A stretch of 22,077 nt of DNA from a virus. Within the stretch, counting starts at the first letter, position 1, and each line of letters starts with the position of its first letter. This document shows, one piece after another, positions 1-7,785 of this stretch. The translations under genes and the position numbers were made by a program. Location: the IMG/VR virus record IMGVR_UViG_3300032047_000156, positions 1-22,077 of that record; one strand, 5' to 3'. The notes beneath the pieces were generated by a model. The model saw only the letters and a program-made list of their open reading frames with translations, did not search any database and was not told where the DNA came from.

Positions 1-1218
1 TTTAACCGACTCTGGTGGTGTTTCGAAGACAGGATACCCGAATTTGTCAATAAACCCTTCGTATCCCCATTCCATAGGTATGAACAAAGAATATAATCCA
101 CTTGCAGTCTGGCCATTGCGGTTTCTATTTGTAACATCTGAATTATAATATAGTTTTTTAAAATTATCACCTCCTTTTTCAATTGCATTAGATGTTGAGC
201 CCATCATGCATTTGCCAACTATTTTTGCTCCAAGTCTAAGGCACGTTTTCGTGACCCTCCAGTTGTTGAGAATATTATCCGGTCTTTCCCATTTCCCCGA
301 TTCGTCGTGGACGAGTAATTGTAGTTTCTCCCCATCGTACGAGTTGTCTCCCGTGTTCTTCCAATCGATCGTTGTGTCGAGCCCTTGTAGCCCCTGCCCA
401 TATTCCTCCTGACTATAACTTTCCTTGAGGGAGTTTCTTGTAAGTCTTCTTGACGGAATCTTATAGGATAGCTCTGTCTTTGGTCTCTCCATACCGTCCT
501 GTATTGGTTTGAAAAAGAACGGGTAGTTAATGGATATTGGTACCACCTTGTCTGTGAACATCTTCTTTGCATCTGCGCCAGTCTTAGATAAGATCCCAAA
601 CCTAGAGTCTTTGGATATTGTTGCCAAGTTAACAGTCTCTGAGGATGCCATAAAGCTAAACCCAGACCTTCTGTTCTTGAGGTAACACATTCCGTAAGAT
701 CTTCTATCTGCCTTGCAAGCCTCCCAAAAGTAATAGAATATTCTGTTTGCCTGTCTAAAATCAGGTGATCCAACATCAATTTTCGTCCAGTTGAGGTATA
801 TATAGTGCGATCCTGTAATGTAACAAGGCTCATTGTTGCACATGAACCAGTAACCATTAGAACGATGATTAAACTCACTTTCAATATATTCATAGTACTG
901 TTCTTTAATATCTTCCGCATATTCTTTAAAATCAATTAAATTTTTTATTTTACTAAGTGATGCAGGTTTAGATATCTGTTTAAATACTTGATCTTCTTTC
1001 TTAAGGTCTTCACCATCTATTTTATTTGGAGTTTTAGGTATTCCTACCTTTAGACCTTGAATTTCATATATATCACCTAAAGTACCGTCCTTACTTATAA
1101 TAACACAATCTAGCTCTTCATTATAACCGTAATCAAATTTTTTATATTTATTGTTTTTCTTTACCTTTTTATCAGATAAGTGATCCGTGTGTATTTTATA
1201 TAAAGTTTGTTTATACAT
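1..1218 (-). CDS. terL: Terminase large subunit, ATPase half (partial, runs off left edge)
   Basis: ATP-driven DNA packaging motor that loads the genome into the prohead. I translated 406 residues without a stop; the protein continues beyond base 1. Residues 122-146 (GYWFMCNNEP then YITGSHYIYLNWTK) form the adenine-binding region before the ATPase core. Residues 181-189 (KNRRSGFSF) occupy the Walker A position; there is no GKT/GKS, but the pattern matches the deviant Walker A of lambda gpA, with the lysine at the start of the loop. Walker B with catalytic Glu is at 299-306 (LQLLVHDE), and the coupling motif is at 340-345 (GSTSNA). The C-terminal nuclease domain lies outside the window. The start ATG at 1218 overlaps the stop of the preceding gene as TAATG, which fixes the start and implies coupled translation. 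The placement after a small helical gene fits a terS-terL pair. Confidence 0.88.
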   Translation of the reverse strand, partial: MYKQTLYKIHTDHLSDKKVKKNNKYKKFDYGYNEELDCVIISKDGTLGDIYEIQGLKVGIPKTPNKIDGEDLKKEDQVFKQISKPASLSKIKNLIDFKEYAEDIKEQYYEYIESEFNHRSNGYWFMCNNEPCYITGSHYIYLNWTKIDVGSPDFRQANRIFYYFWEACKADRRSYGMCYLKNRRSGFSFMASSETVNLATISKDSRFGILSKTGADAKKMFTDKVVPISINYPFFFKPIQDGMERPKTELSYKIPSRRLTRNSLKESYSQEEYGQGLQGLDTTIDWKNTGDNSYDGEKLQLLVHDESGKWERPDNILNNWRVTKTCLRLGAKIVGKCMMGSTSNAIEKGGDNFKKLYYNSDVTNRNRNGQTASGLYSLFIPMEWGYEGFIDKFGYPVFETPPESVK

Positions 1219-1463
1219 TATTTAACTCTATTTTCAACACCCATAAAAGCTTCTGATTTTTTATTCTCTGATTTTTTTTCTGCTAACTCTTCAATTTTTT
1301 CAATTATTTTTAAAGAGTCTTCAATAGCCACCCACTTTGCTTGTGCTGCTGTTTTTGCTTTTTCTGGATCTAATTCTCCTAAATCTATATTTTGTTTAAT
1401 AACTTTTTCAAGTTCTACTAAAGCTTTTTCAGCTGCTTCGATCACTCGTTTTCTCCTGTCCAT
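1218..1463 (-). CDS. Small helical protein, candidate terminase small subunit
   Basis: 81 residues, almost entirely predicted helix and highly charged: a helix at about 3-25 (RKRVIEAAEKALVELEKVIK), a turn around the LDPEKAKTAAQAK stretch (31-43), a second helix at 44-65, and a charged, probably disordered tail. The N-terminal RRKR could touch DNA. Its position directly before terL, sharing the TAATG junction, together with its size and helical content, suggests the small terminase subunit, which recognises the packaging site. I see no clear helix-turn-helix, so this rests mainly on context; it could be an unrelated small helical protein. It starts inside the end of the upstream gene (35-base overlap in another frame), which is a long overlap for this genome. 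Confidence 0.6.
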   Translation of the reverse strand: MDRRKRVIEAAEKALVELEKVIKQNIDLGELDPEKAKTAAQAKWVAIEDSLKIIEKIEELAEKKSENKKSEAFMGVENRVK

Positions 1464-2022
1464 AATTTATTGTAACTTGATTAGATAAAATTCTATATAG
1501 TTTTTTCCCCTCTATTTCAAACTCATATTCGGAGTCTGGCGTGAAGCCCACAACATCACCTATAGCCAACCCTAAGGATCCTAATTCGTCGTTGCTATAC
1601 ACAAGCTCACCTTTTAATTTTTGTTCAGTTTCAGGAGCCCATTCGTCTTCGCTAATTAAAGGACTAACAAAGCAATAATCATCTGGGCAAAACCATTTAT
1701 TATTTCTTTTATAAGCAAATATTTGATCAGGGGCTACAAAGTATTCATTTTCTTTTAAAAAGCTTGCACTATTTTTTTCTTCACCTCTTATATCAATCCA
1801 TCTTCTAAAAACATTATGATGTACAATTACAACATCTCCCTTCTTAGGGGTTTTGTAAGTTACTCCATACGCGGGTTCATTAACTATGACACCCATTCTA
1901 TTAACAAACATATAGTCACGCTCGCTAATTTCTGTATTTAATATTAATTCTTTTTTGTCAACATTTATTTTATTGTTGTACCTTGATTCAGTAGATATAA
2001 TATAATTAAAAAGTGATTTCAT
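1429..2022 (-). CDS. GroES-like double beta-barrel protein (putative co-chaperonin)
   Basis: 197 residues. The second half (about 135-187) reads like a compact GroES barrel: GELVYSNDELGSLGL, then GDVVGFTPDSEYEF, then a final LYRILSNQVTI strand. The first half (about 35-122) has a similar order: a strand ending GVIVNEPAYG, then KKGDVVIVHHNVFRRW, a charged variable loop (EEKNSASFLKE, 81-91), then a Tyr/Phe-rich strand (NEYFVAPDQIFAYK). This suggests a tandem GroES-fold protein. I recall similar proteins near terminase genes in marine phages, sometimes annotated as co-chaperonin, but cannot verify this here. The window also encodes a separate canonical-size groES, so this may serve a different ring or a non-chaperonin role. 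Its last codons overlap the next gene by 35 bases. Confidence 0.55.
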   Translation of the reverse strand: MKSLFNYIISTESRYNNKINVDKKELILNTEISERDYMFVNRMGVIVNEPAYGVTYKTPKKGDVVIVHHNVFRRWIDIRGEEKNSASFLKENEYFVAPDQIFAYKRNNKWFCPDDYCFVSPLISEDEWAPETEQKLKGELVYSNDELGSLGLAIGDVVGFTPDSEYEFEIEGKKLYRILSNQVTINYGQEKTSDRSS

Positions 2023-2241
2023 TTAATAGTCTAAATTGTATTCTATTGATACTGCCATGTTAGAATTAAAAAATTTCCATGGCAACACCTCTTTGTTTTT
2101 TGTAATATAAATTTTGTAGCCTCCGTTGTCTTCTAATATATCGCATATCTTGTGTCCTCCGTAGACTTCTTGACCAACAGAGTAATGCATTGCTTCATTT
2201 TTATAATCTGCTCCAATGCTTATTTTTCTAATTAATTTCAT
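2023..2241 (-). CDS. Conserved-looking small protein of unknown function
   Basis: 72 residues, start ATG at 2241. I cannot assign a function. The sequence alternates short beta-like stretches (KLIRKISIGADYKN; YKIYITKNKEVLPWKFF; MAVSIEYNLDY) with polar turns, suggesting a small beta-rich domain; no signal peptide or membrane segment. The GxxY...M.Y.VGQEVYGG.KI pattern looks like a single small barrel or SH3-like fold, but that is only an impression. It ends one base before the start of the 197-residue GroES-like gene and follows the endolysin gene by nine bases, so it is cotranscribed with lysis and packaging genes. Because its neighbour is barrel-like too, the two may work together. Confidence 0.7.
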   Translation of the reverse strand: MKLIRKISIGADYKNEAMHYSVGQEVYGGHKICDILEDNGGYKIYITKNKEVLPWKFFNSNMAVSIEYNLDY

Positions 2242-2250
2242 TTAATTTAT

Positions 2251-2595
2251 TTAGTATGTCCATATTGTTATAGGGGGAGCACCCTCATATCCGATCCCTA
2301 CATGGACAAAGTTATTTTTTCTACTTATACCTATTCTAGTAAAGCCAACCTCTATAGCTGCTTTAACTAATTTAAATGTAGCTTCACCACCTACACAAGC
2401 AATATCAACTGCAGCTCCGTATGCGTGCTCGCCTGGACTGGATTTTTTTGCTTCTATGGGATGATCAGGGCTTCTATAAGTTGATGTTAATTTAATAGGG
2501 TATCCATAGCTTTCTCTTAGATCATCTAACATACCTAACAGCTTTGGATCCATCATTTCAAAATTTCTAAATTCAGATTCATTAAAGTATTTCAT
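2251..2595 (-). CDS. Endolysin: M15-type zinc peptidase
   Basis: 114 residues, a single catalytic domain with no separate cell-wall-binding domain. The motif STYRSPDHPIEAKKSS (38-53), then GEHAYGAAVDIA (55-66), then NNFVHVG (94-100), is the Peptidase_M15 arrangement; predicted zinc ligands are His57, Asp64 and His98. This family cuts peptide cross-links or stem peptides of peptidoglycan, here to release progeny. The residue two after the last His is Gly, whereas HxD is common in this family as I know it; this may be a lineage difference. A holin-like gene and a small membrane protein lie just upstream, forming a lysis cassette. There is no signal peptide, so export through a holin pore is expected. 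The leader before the ATG is A/T-rich, without a Shine-Dalgarno sequence. Confidence 0.88.
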   Translation of the reverse strand: MKYFNESEFRNFEMMDPKLLGMLDDLRESYGYPIKLTSTYRSPDHPIEAKKSSPGEHAYGAAVDIACVGGEATFKLVKAAIEVGFTRIGISRKNNFVHVGIGYEGAPPITIWTY

Positions 2596-2599
2596 TGTA

Positions 2600-2746
2600 T
2601 TATTCTTTTACTTTTTTAATTATCATTAAAATCGTGTACACTATAGTTAATAATAAAACTACAGTCTGTAGTATGGGGTTTAAGTCTGGTAGTATAGAAA
2701 ATACCAAAGCGCCTACGTTAAGTCCAAATATTTTTAGGTCTTCCAT
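2600..2746 (-). CDS. 48-residue membrane protein in the lysis cassette
   Basis: A short gene found by translating the gap between the holin-like gene and the endolysin. It begins MEDLKIFGLNVGALVFSILP and ends in MIIKKVKE. A hydrophobic stretch at about 6-20 is broken by PDLNP (20-24), followed by a strong membrane segment at about 25-42 (ILQTVVLLLTIVYTILMI), with a basic C-terminal tail. The start ATG at 2746 directly follows the stop of the upstream gene (TAAATG), and the stop is four bases before the endolysin start, so the spacing supports a real gene. It may be a second holin, an antiholin or a pinholin-type protein; the sequence alone does not decide. It is too short for a typical spanin pair, and I see no lipobox. 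Confidence 0.75.
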   Translation of the reverse strand: MEDLKIFGLNVGALVFSILPDLNPILQTVVLLLTIVYTILMIIKKVKE

Positions 2747-3160
2747 TTATTTGTGTTTGTTATTTCCGAATACTTTCTCCACTCCTCGAGATCCGAAATA
2801 TCCTCCAATTACTATTGTAAGTAATCCAGTTATAGAATCCAACGGGTAACCCATGTACCATCCTGCTACATAGCTAACTGTTAAAAACACAAGAACTAAA
2901 GGTCTTACGTTTGAAGCTAGCCAAGAGCCTGATCTTGCATCAGCCACCCATCTTTTTGTTGTGCCGTCTATTTCAGCACGTTCCATTTTTAATTTTTCAA
3001 GAGCAATTTCTTTATCAGCATCGCTCATATCTGAACCGCCGATTATAGCTTGTATTACAGAGCCAACAGGTGTGTCACCAGCAATAGCTCCAACGACGCT
3101 GGGTATTTTATCTAATAAAAATTTTCCAACGCCGGTGTCTTTAAATTTTTTCTTTTCCAT
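2747..3160 (-). CDS. Holin-like membrane protein (resembles the three-TM holin / GTA holin family)
   Basis: 137 residues. The N-terminal 45 residues are Gly/Ala/Ile-rich and amphipathic (SVVGAIAGDTPVGSVIQAII), followed by a charged helix (SDADKEIALEKLKMERAEID, 46-65). Then come SGSWLASNVRPLVLVFL and two membrane segments at about 86-104 and 108-123, ending GGYFGSRGVEKVF. The W-x-x-x-x-RP entry to the first membrane helix and the GG-x-F-x-x-R-x-x-E end are typical of the 'holin of 3TMs' family as I know it. Function: pores in the inner membrane that let endolysin reach the wall. It lies just before a 48-residue membrane protein and the endolysin. Its ATG at 3160 overlaps the stop of the large fiber gene as TAATG. 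Confidence 0.82.
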   Translation of the reverse strand: MEKKKFKDTGVGKFLLDKIPSVVGAIAGDTPVGSVIQAIIGGSDMSDADKEIALEKLKMERAEIDGTTKRWVADARSGSWLASNVRPLVLVFLTVSYVAGWYMGYPLDSITGLLTIVIGGYFGSRGVEKVFGNNKHK

Positions 3161-6100
3161 TATTTTATTGCTAAATAGATGTAGGTTTCTCCACTACCAT
3201 TCCATCCTGAATTACTTGTTGATAATTGAAACCCATCGCTTAAAAAACTAAATCTACCTGCATATGTAGTGTCAGCATTAGATAAGTTAGGAAACAATAC
3301 AATATCATTTCCTCTTGAAGTATCGTATATCATCCAATTATCTGATAAGGATGTCGGTTTAAGTATTACAAATCTTGGAGCAAATCCTGTTGTAACTGAT
3401 AATGTCCCTCCATTCCCTGTATAACTCCCTATCTTCTGATAACCTGTTACAGAGTGGAAGCAGTATGCGATAAAAGGACTACTACTTGCATTTGAACTAC
3501 TACTCACACCAACAGTAAAAACAGTTGAAGTAGGAGCAACTCCCACATCAGCTGGATAACCAAACAAACTACCTGTACCACTTTCACCTCCTGTAGAATT
3601 TAATTCCATATGTTTTCCTGTTCCCATAGCAGTATGGTAAACTATCCAAGGGTTTGTTGAATTTAATCTTTTTAAGATAATCATTTCAGGAGCAGAAGAA
3701 AGTCCGTGTCCTATCGTATTGTTTACAGCTAATCCTGTTCCCGTATATTTAACAATACTAAACCCTGCCTCTGCATTTACACTTACTATACTATCTATAG
3801 TACCCTCTGTGTTTATCTGTGGGAGGTTATCATCGTGGTCTCCTGCTTTCCAAGCCCAAGCAACGTAGTCTATTCCATTACGATTTACGTCAAAATAAGG
3901 AAAAGATGAATTTGTCCCTGCACCTAAATGAAATCCATTAGAATTATATTGAGTAACTGCTCCTTGATAAGTAGATGTTTCTTCAGCGTAGGTTTGGTTG
4001 CCATATAGTGCATAACCACCATTGCCAAATCTAACACTGTCAAATAAAGAATGATTAGCCGAACCCTCAACAGGGTCTGCAGTTCTCGCTTTTACCCATA
4101 TAAGGTCAGGTTTAAAATCTAATGAAATATCTCTATCATTTCCATCTCCTGTCCAAGTAACAACATCAAAGCTATTCTCTACTGTTGGAGTTGTAGTATC
4201 AGGGTCTGCTGCTATAGCAAGGTAGATGTATTGTCTATTAGTACCGTTTAAAGCGTTGTCATTACTTGCTAATTCAAAGCCATTAGATAAAAAAGTAACT
4301 CCATTACCAGTACCTAAAGATGATTCTTGGTGACTATCTTGAGCGTCTAAAAAAGCATTGTTATTCACAGGAGCGTGTCTTTTGTTATCTGCTATTAACC
4401 ATCTGTCTCCCTGTAATCCTTTAATCATTATAAAAGCAGGCTCAAATCCTGTTTCCACAAAATTACCTTCAGAACTTCCTGTCCCATCATAGCTACCGAC
4501 TTTTTGGTATCCGTCTACGCTGTGGAAGTTGTAATTTATATGTCTTGAACTTACACCAATATTAAAAGAAGAACTACCTAAATCAATTTTACTTGTATCT
4601 ACTGATAAAAAATTAGGCGAATAAGAAGTAGCTGCTGCAGTTGTAAATCTTAACTCTTTTTGCCCTAAAATTAAAGGTGCATAAATAAACCAACTTCCTG
4701 ATGAACCTGCATTTTTAACTATAATAAATTCAGGAGCTTGAGAAAGTCCGTGTCCCCAAGAGGGTTTCCCACTTGAGGGAGTTGTAAATTCACATATTGA
4801 AAACCCTGCATCTTGATTTGCTTTTACTTGTGACGTAACCGCAGTTACACTTCCTGATGTCACCCCATCGTTATTAGTAGCTGCTGCACCTTCTCCTGCA
4901 TTGAAACACCAAGCTACCATTTTATTATTAGCACCACTTGCACCACCATTAAAATATCCATCATTTCCTAAAGAAAAACCATTATTATCAAAAGATATTA
5001 TTCCGTTTGAAGAAGTTAGTTCTTGAGATGATGAATTAGATTGCAGATACTTTGTATTTCCTCTAACAGAATCTGTTAAGACGTGCGGATAACTTGAACT
5101 GTCCCTATTCTTAATCCAAATTAAGTCAGGACTAAAATTAGTAGCCTCTTGATAAGTTACGTTTGTAGCAGTACCATCATAAGCGTATTTAACGTTAGTT
5201 GCAGTACCATCGTATAGTTGTTGTTCATCTCTTGCATCCCCGTCTAATTTGTAGTATGCAGTTAGGTTATCTGTTGGTATAGATGCAGTATTGTTGTTGT
5301 AAATATATCCTACTTCTGTTGAGGTTAGTACGTCTGAATATATTCTTACATCGTCTATTTCTCCGTCCCAATACCATTGATTACCTCCACTATCTTGATT
5401 GCCTCCTATATTAAATTGATTTAAATCTGATGGCATTACTATTGTTGAAGAAGATGAACCTATATCATAATTTACTGTAATTTCATTCCCATCAACATAT
5501 AGCTTATTTCCGTTTGAATCAGCGGTAAAAACAGCGTGATGCCAATTACCATCTCTTACACTTGAACCTGATATGTTTTCTGCTTGTACTTGATTTGCTC
5601 CATCATTTATATTTCTAAAACCAACTGTATTTACATCTAATCCTAAAAATAAATCAGTAGAACCATCCCCTGTGGCACTAAATGAAACAATAGTCATTCT
5701 TCCTGATGAAGCTGATGTTTTAAACCAAGCAGATAAAGATAATGTTGTTTGCCCTCTGTAATCAGTACCTAAAGATGTGTTTTTAATTATAGAACTACTC
5801 CCATTAAATATAGCAGCTTCTCCAAACTTACCACTTACTCCTCCTGTATCATTAGCATTTCCATCTAATTGGTATAAAGCAATAGCTGAACTATCAGAGA
5901 ATATATCGGTAACTGATTTAGATGCTGAAGCAAATGTTTCTCCGTATAGAGTAGTTACTTCGGTAGAAGATAGCGCTTTGTTAAAGAATCTTACTTGGTC
6001 AAATTTACCATCTATTCCACTACTGCTCCTTCCTATGTAAATAGGTTCTGTACCACCTTGATTAATGGCATTTGTGCGAGTCATTGTTTTATTAAGAGAA

Positions 6101-6564
6101 CCATTCAAGTAAAATTTAGCTTCCGTACCTGACCTCGTGTATACCATATTATACCATTGACCTGCACTAATAGTCCCCGAAGCAGCGCTTTGCGAATAAC
6201 TTGTAGTACCATCTCTTTCTATAAACTCAATAGCACCATCAGATTTTGTTCTAAATAAAATCACTACTCCCGGTGAAGCACCCCACTTACTAATTATTCG
6301 TTTATTATCACCAAGCGTGTCTAAATAAATCCACCAAGACATAGACCAATCTTCAGTAGAAAAATCTATTGGTGTTGTATCAGTTGAGGGTATTGAAATC
6401 TCACTACTACTACCATTAAATACCGCCCCTCTATTTATATACCCACCTATACGTTGAGTACTTGGTCTGTTACCTGTATAGAGTACAGTGTTAAAGTTTT
6501 CTGAAGCAAAAGTATTTGCTCCGCCACTAATAGGTCCAGAGTTAATTAGTTTTTTACCAAGCAT
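3160..6564 (-). CDS. Large tail adhesin: two LamG-like domains plus duplicated beta block
   Basis: 1134 residues, the largest protein here. Two concanavalin/LamG-like domains sit at about 45-205 and 228-425; each starts around GAVFNGSSS or AAIFNGSSS, has a WYNMVYTRS or WHHAVFTAD strand, then FYLNG or LYVDG, and ends in DQVRFFNKALS or DDVRIYSDVL. Residues 434-471 look like a shrunken third LamG start (AYYKLDGDA then duplicated YDGTATNV). The rest is two ~310-residue copies (477-785 and 817-1134), each made of sub-blocks: PDLIWxK...DSVR, AWxxxAG, GHGLSxAPExIIxK, FHSVxGYQKxGSY, then FLSxGFxL...YIYLAI. This resembles a repeat found in marine phage proteins that I know as DUF7483-like, named from memory. 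LamG folds often bind sugars, so host-surface binding is likely. Its start overlaps the stop of the preceding gene (TTAATG). Confidence 0.85.
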   Translation of the reverse strand: MLGKKLINSGPISGGANTFASENFNTVLYTGNRPSTQRIGGYINRGAVFNGSSSEISIPSTDTTPIDFSTEDWSMSWWIYLDTLGDNKRIISKWGASPGVVILFRTKSDGAIEFIERDGTTSYSQSAASGTISAGQWYNMVYTRSGTEAKFYLNGSLNKTMTRTNAINQGGTEPIYIGRSSSGIDGKFDQVRFFNKALSSTEVTTLYGETFASASKSVTDIFSDSSAIALYQLDGNANDTGGVSGKFGEAAIFNGSSSIIKNTSLGTDYRGQTTLSLSAWFKTSASSGRMTIVSFSATGDGSTDLFLGLDVNTVGFRNINDGANQVQAENISGSSVRDGNWHHAVFTADSNGNKLYVDGNEITVNYDIGSSSSTIVMPSDLNQFNIGGNQDSGGNQWYWDGEIDDVRIYSDVLTSTEVGYIYNNNTASIPTDNLTAYYKLDGDARDEQQLYDGTATNVKYAYDGTATNVTYQEATNFSPDLIWIKNRDSSSYPHVLTDSVRGNTKYLQSNSSSQELTSSNGIISFDNNGFSLGNDGYFNGGASGANNKMVAWCFNAGEGAAATNNDGVTSGSVTAVTSQVKANQDAGFSICEFTTPSSGKPSWGHGLSQAPEFIIVKNAGSSGSWFIYAPLILGQKELRFTTAAATSYSPNFLSVDTSKIDLGSSSFNIGVSSRHINYNFHSVDGYQKVGSYDGTGSSEGNFVETGFEPAFIMIKGLQGDRWLIADNKRHAPVNNNAFLDAQDSHQESSLGTGNGVTFLSNGFELASNDNALNGTNRQYIYLAIAADPDTTTPTVENSFDVVTWTGDGNDRDISLDFKPDLIWVKARTADPVEGSANHSLFDSVRFGNGGYALYGNQTYAEETSTYQGAVTQYNSNGFHLGAGTNSSFPYFDVNRNGIDYVAWAWKAGDHDDNLPQINTEGTIDSIVSVNAEAGFSIVKYTGTGLAVNNTIGHGLSSAPEMIILKRLNSTNPWIVYHTAMGTGKHMELNSTGGESGTGSLFGYPADVGVAPTSTVFTVGVSSSSNASSSPFIAYCFHSVTGYQKIGSYTGNGGTLSVTTGFAPRFVILKPTSLSDNWMIYDTSRGNDIVLFPNLSNADTTYAGRFSFLSDGFQLSTSNSGWNGSGETYIYLAIK
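3163..5136 (-). repeat. Duplicated ~310-residue beta block in the LamG-like adhesin
   Basis: Residues 477-785 and 817-1134 of the 1134-residue protein show the same order of sub-motifs: PDLIWIK/PDLIWVK, then AWCFNAG/AWAWKAG, GFSI, GHGLS, APE, FHSV-x-GYQK, SY-x-G-x-G, an 'FLSNGF/FLSDGF' near the end and YIYLAI. The copies are diverged but collinear, so this is an internal duplication rather than a recent copy. Confidence 0.8.
5159..5216 (-). repeat. 33-base tandem duplication encoding YDGTATNV twice
   Basis: Two near-identical units, 33 bases apart, at 5159-5181 and 5192-5216, sharing GCAGTACCATC and flanking bases. In the protein they give YDGTATNVKYA and YDGTATNVTYQ (residues 451-472). They lie in what looks like the remnant of a third LamG start, between the second LamG domain and the repeat blocks. 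Confidence 0.75.
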
Positions 6565-7049
6565 TAATCTAAGTTTATATCATACAGTACAACTGCAGAT
6601 TTTTCAGTAAGTGCGTTTATTTCGGTTTCTTTTGTACCTACAGCTGTTCTAACCGCAGCTCTAGCTGTTGTTATATCTGCAGGCACTGCTGTACCATCAT
6701 CATCTTTTCTTATTATATACCAATCTGTTTCTGCTAACTTGTTATTTGCATTAGATTTTAAATTGCTAATTTTATCAGCTTTCATTTCTTCTAATGACTG
6801 GGGCCAAGTTTTATCAGATTTAGTATATGTAAATACTGAATTAGCTGAGTCCCAAAATATTTCACTTAAATTATCAATAGCAGAATTATATCCTTCAGGA
6901 TATACCACATCAAACAAACCAGCACTGCGAAGTGCATCATTTGACATAGCTGGTGCATTCAAATAGGTACCTGATGAACTATATAAAGTTTTAGGTACAC
7001 CATTATATACTGTAATAACACCGTTTTTGTTTATTGCTTTTGTTGCCAT
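6564..7049 (-). CDS. Tail fiber assembly-like protein (resembles tail assembly chaperone C-terminal domain)
   Basis: 161 residues. The N-terminal part (about 8-85) is beta-like and ends in YTKSDKTWPQSLEEMK. Residues 87-140 form a long charged helical region containing LAETDWYIIRKDDDG (105-119), then VPADITTARAAVRTA. A 'LxxTDW...R...R' layout is typical of the small tail assembly chaperone/DUF4376-like domains that help fibers trimerise or fold. That family call is from recognition, not a search. The gene lies between two structural genes in the fiber block and shares TAATG junctions on both sides, so it may serve the adjacent 1134-residue adhesin. It could also be a minor structural protein. 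Confidence 0.7.
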   Translation of the reverse strand: MATKAINKNGVITVYNGVPKTLYSSSGTYLNAPAMSNDALRSAGLFDVVYPEGYNSAIDNLSEIFWDSANSVFTYTKSDKTWPQSLEEMKADKISNLKSNANNKLAETDWYIIRKDDDGTAVPADITTARAAVRTAVGTKETEINALTEKSAVVLYDINLD

Positions 7050-7399
7050 TATGTTGCTTGTTTACTTATTGTAGCCCATTGTTCTGTTGAACCATTGGTT
7101 ACTGCTATTTGAATTAAATTACTAACCGCTCCATCATATGTTCCAGATATAACTTTTACAGATGCTGGTAACACTAAAGCGTGTGCTCCTGTAATTACAA
7201 GGTCTTTTACCATGCCTGTTGCTACATTTGAAAATGTTAGCGTTGTATCTGCTGTTAATGTTTTAGTAAATACTTGGGCCGTGCTAAAGTCTACAGCACT
7301 TGCAGCTACCGCGGCAGCCGTTGTAAACTCAGCTCCAAGCTTGTCGTATGACACAGCATCATCGGTTAATACTGCTGCTGTTACTTTAGTTAATGCCAT
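7049..7399 (-). CDS. Small tail structural protein with beta fiber domain
   Basis: 116 residues, beginning MALTKVTAAVLTDDAVSYDK, a 'threshold' type N-terminus common in phage fiber proteins. Residues about 45-116 are a beta domain (KTLTADTTLTFSNVATG, then LVITGAHALVLPASV, then LIQIAVTNGSTEQWATI). This C-terminal part is weakly like the beta domain of the 104-residue protein at 16652-16966 and the C-terminus of the 704-residue protein: a TLT strand, a G-containing turn, a V/I strand and a final W. No membrane segment or catalytic motif. It is probably a short fiber, collar or tip piece. Its leader is an A/T stretch (AATAAATAAATAATT) with no Shine-Dalgarno. Confidence 0.65.
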   Translation of the reverse strand: MALTKVTAAVLTDDAVSYDKLGAEFTTAAAVAASAVDFSTAQVFTKTLTADTTLTFSNVATGMVKDLVITGAHALVLPASVKVISGTYDGAVSNLIQIAVTNGSTEQWATISKQAT

Positions 7400-7409
7400 A
7401 ATTATTTAT

Positions 7410-7781
7410 TTATTCTGTTATTAAATCCCAACTGGTTGTTTCTTCATTCCACTCGTATCTTTGTCCATCATCTGGCATAGCCACAGGGGCTTCCCATAAG
7501 CAGCTGTTTTCATTTAGTGTCCAGCTATCAAATGGTTTAGGCGGGATAAAAGCATCGCGAGCATGGTCATAAGTATATCCTATGCCCGCATAGTTTTTTC
7601 TATATGGAGTACCATCACCTGAGTGTACACCTCCTCTTGTATTGTAAGATGTACGCTTACAAACTTGCTCACGTATGTTTCCATAGTGTATCTCCCAGTT
7701 CGTATTTCCGTCTGTTTCGTCTTTACCTACTATTACTTCGGTAACGATGTTTTGCATGTTTAAAAAAGCGTAATGTGCCAT
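7410..7781 (-). CDS. Conserved marine-phage tail-associated protein
   Basis: 123 residues. The C-terminal two thirds are highly characteristic: RTSYNTRGGVH, then RKNYAGIGYTYDHARDAFIP, then SWTLNENSCLWEAP, then DDGQRYEWNEETTSWDL. I recognise this as a family widespread in marine T4-like phages (cyanophages and others), where it is usually left hypothetical and lies near tail or fiber genes. The N-terminus (AHYAFLNMQNIVTEVIVG) is also typical. Several Trp/Tyr-rich strands and WE/WN repeats suggest a compact beta domain. Its place inside the fiber block supports a virion role. The molecular function is unknown to me. Start ATG at 7781; it follows the 695-residue Gly-rich protein by four bases. 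Confidence 0.8.
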   Translation of the reverse strand: MAHYAFLNMQNIVTEVIVGKDETDGNTNWEIHYGNIREQVCKRTSYNTRGGVHSGDGTPYRKNYAGIGYTYDHARDAFIPPKPFDSWTLNENSCLWEAPVAMPDDGQRYEWNEETTSWDLITE

Positions 7782-7785
7782 ATTA

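Noticed and set aside
219-935. Open frame of 238 codons on the minus strand, with a lipoprotein-like start
   Set aside because: It lies in another frame of the terminase large subunit, which has ATPase motifs and runs 406 residues without a stop. The 238-residue translation is Arg/Thr/Gln-rich with no recognisable domain.
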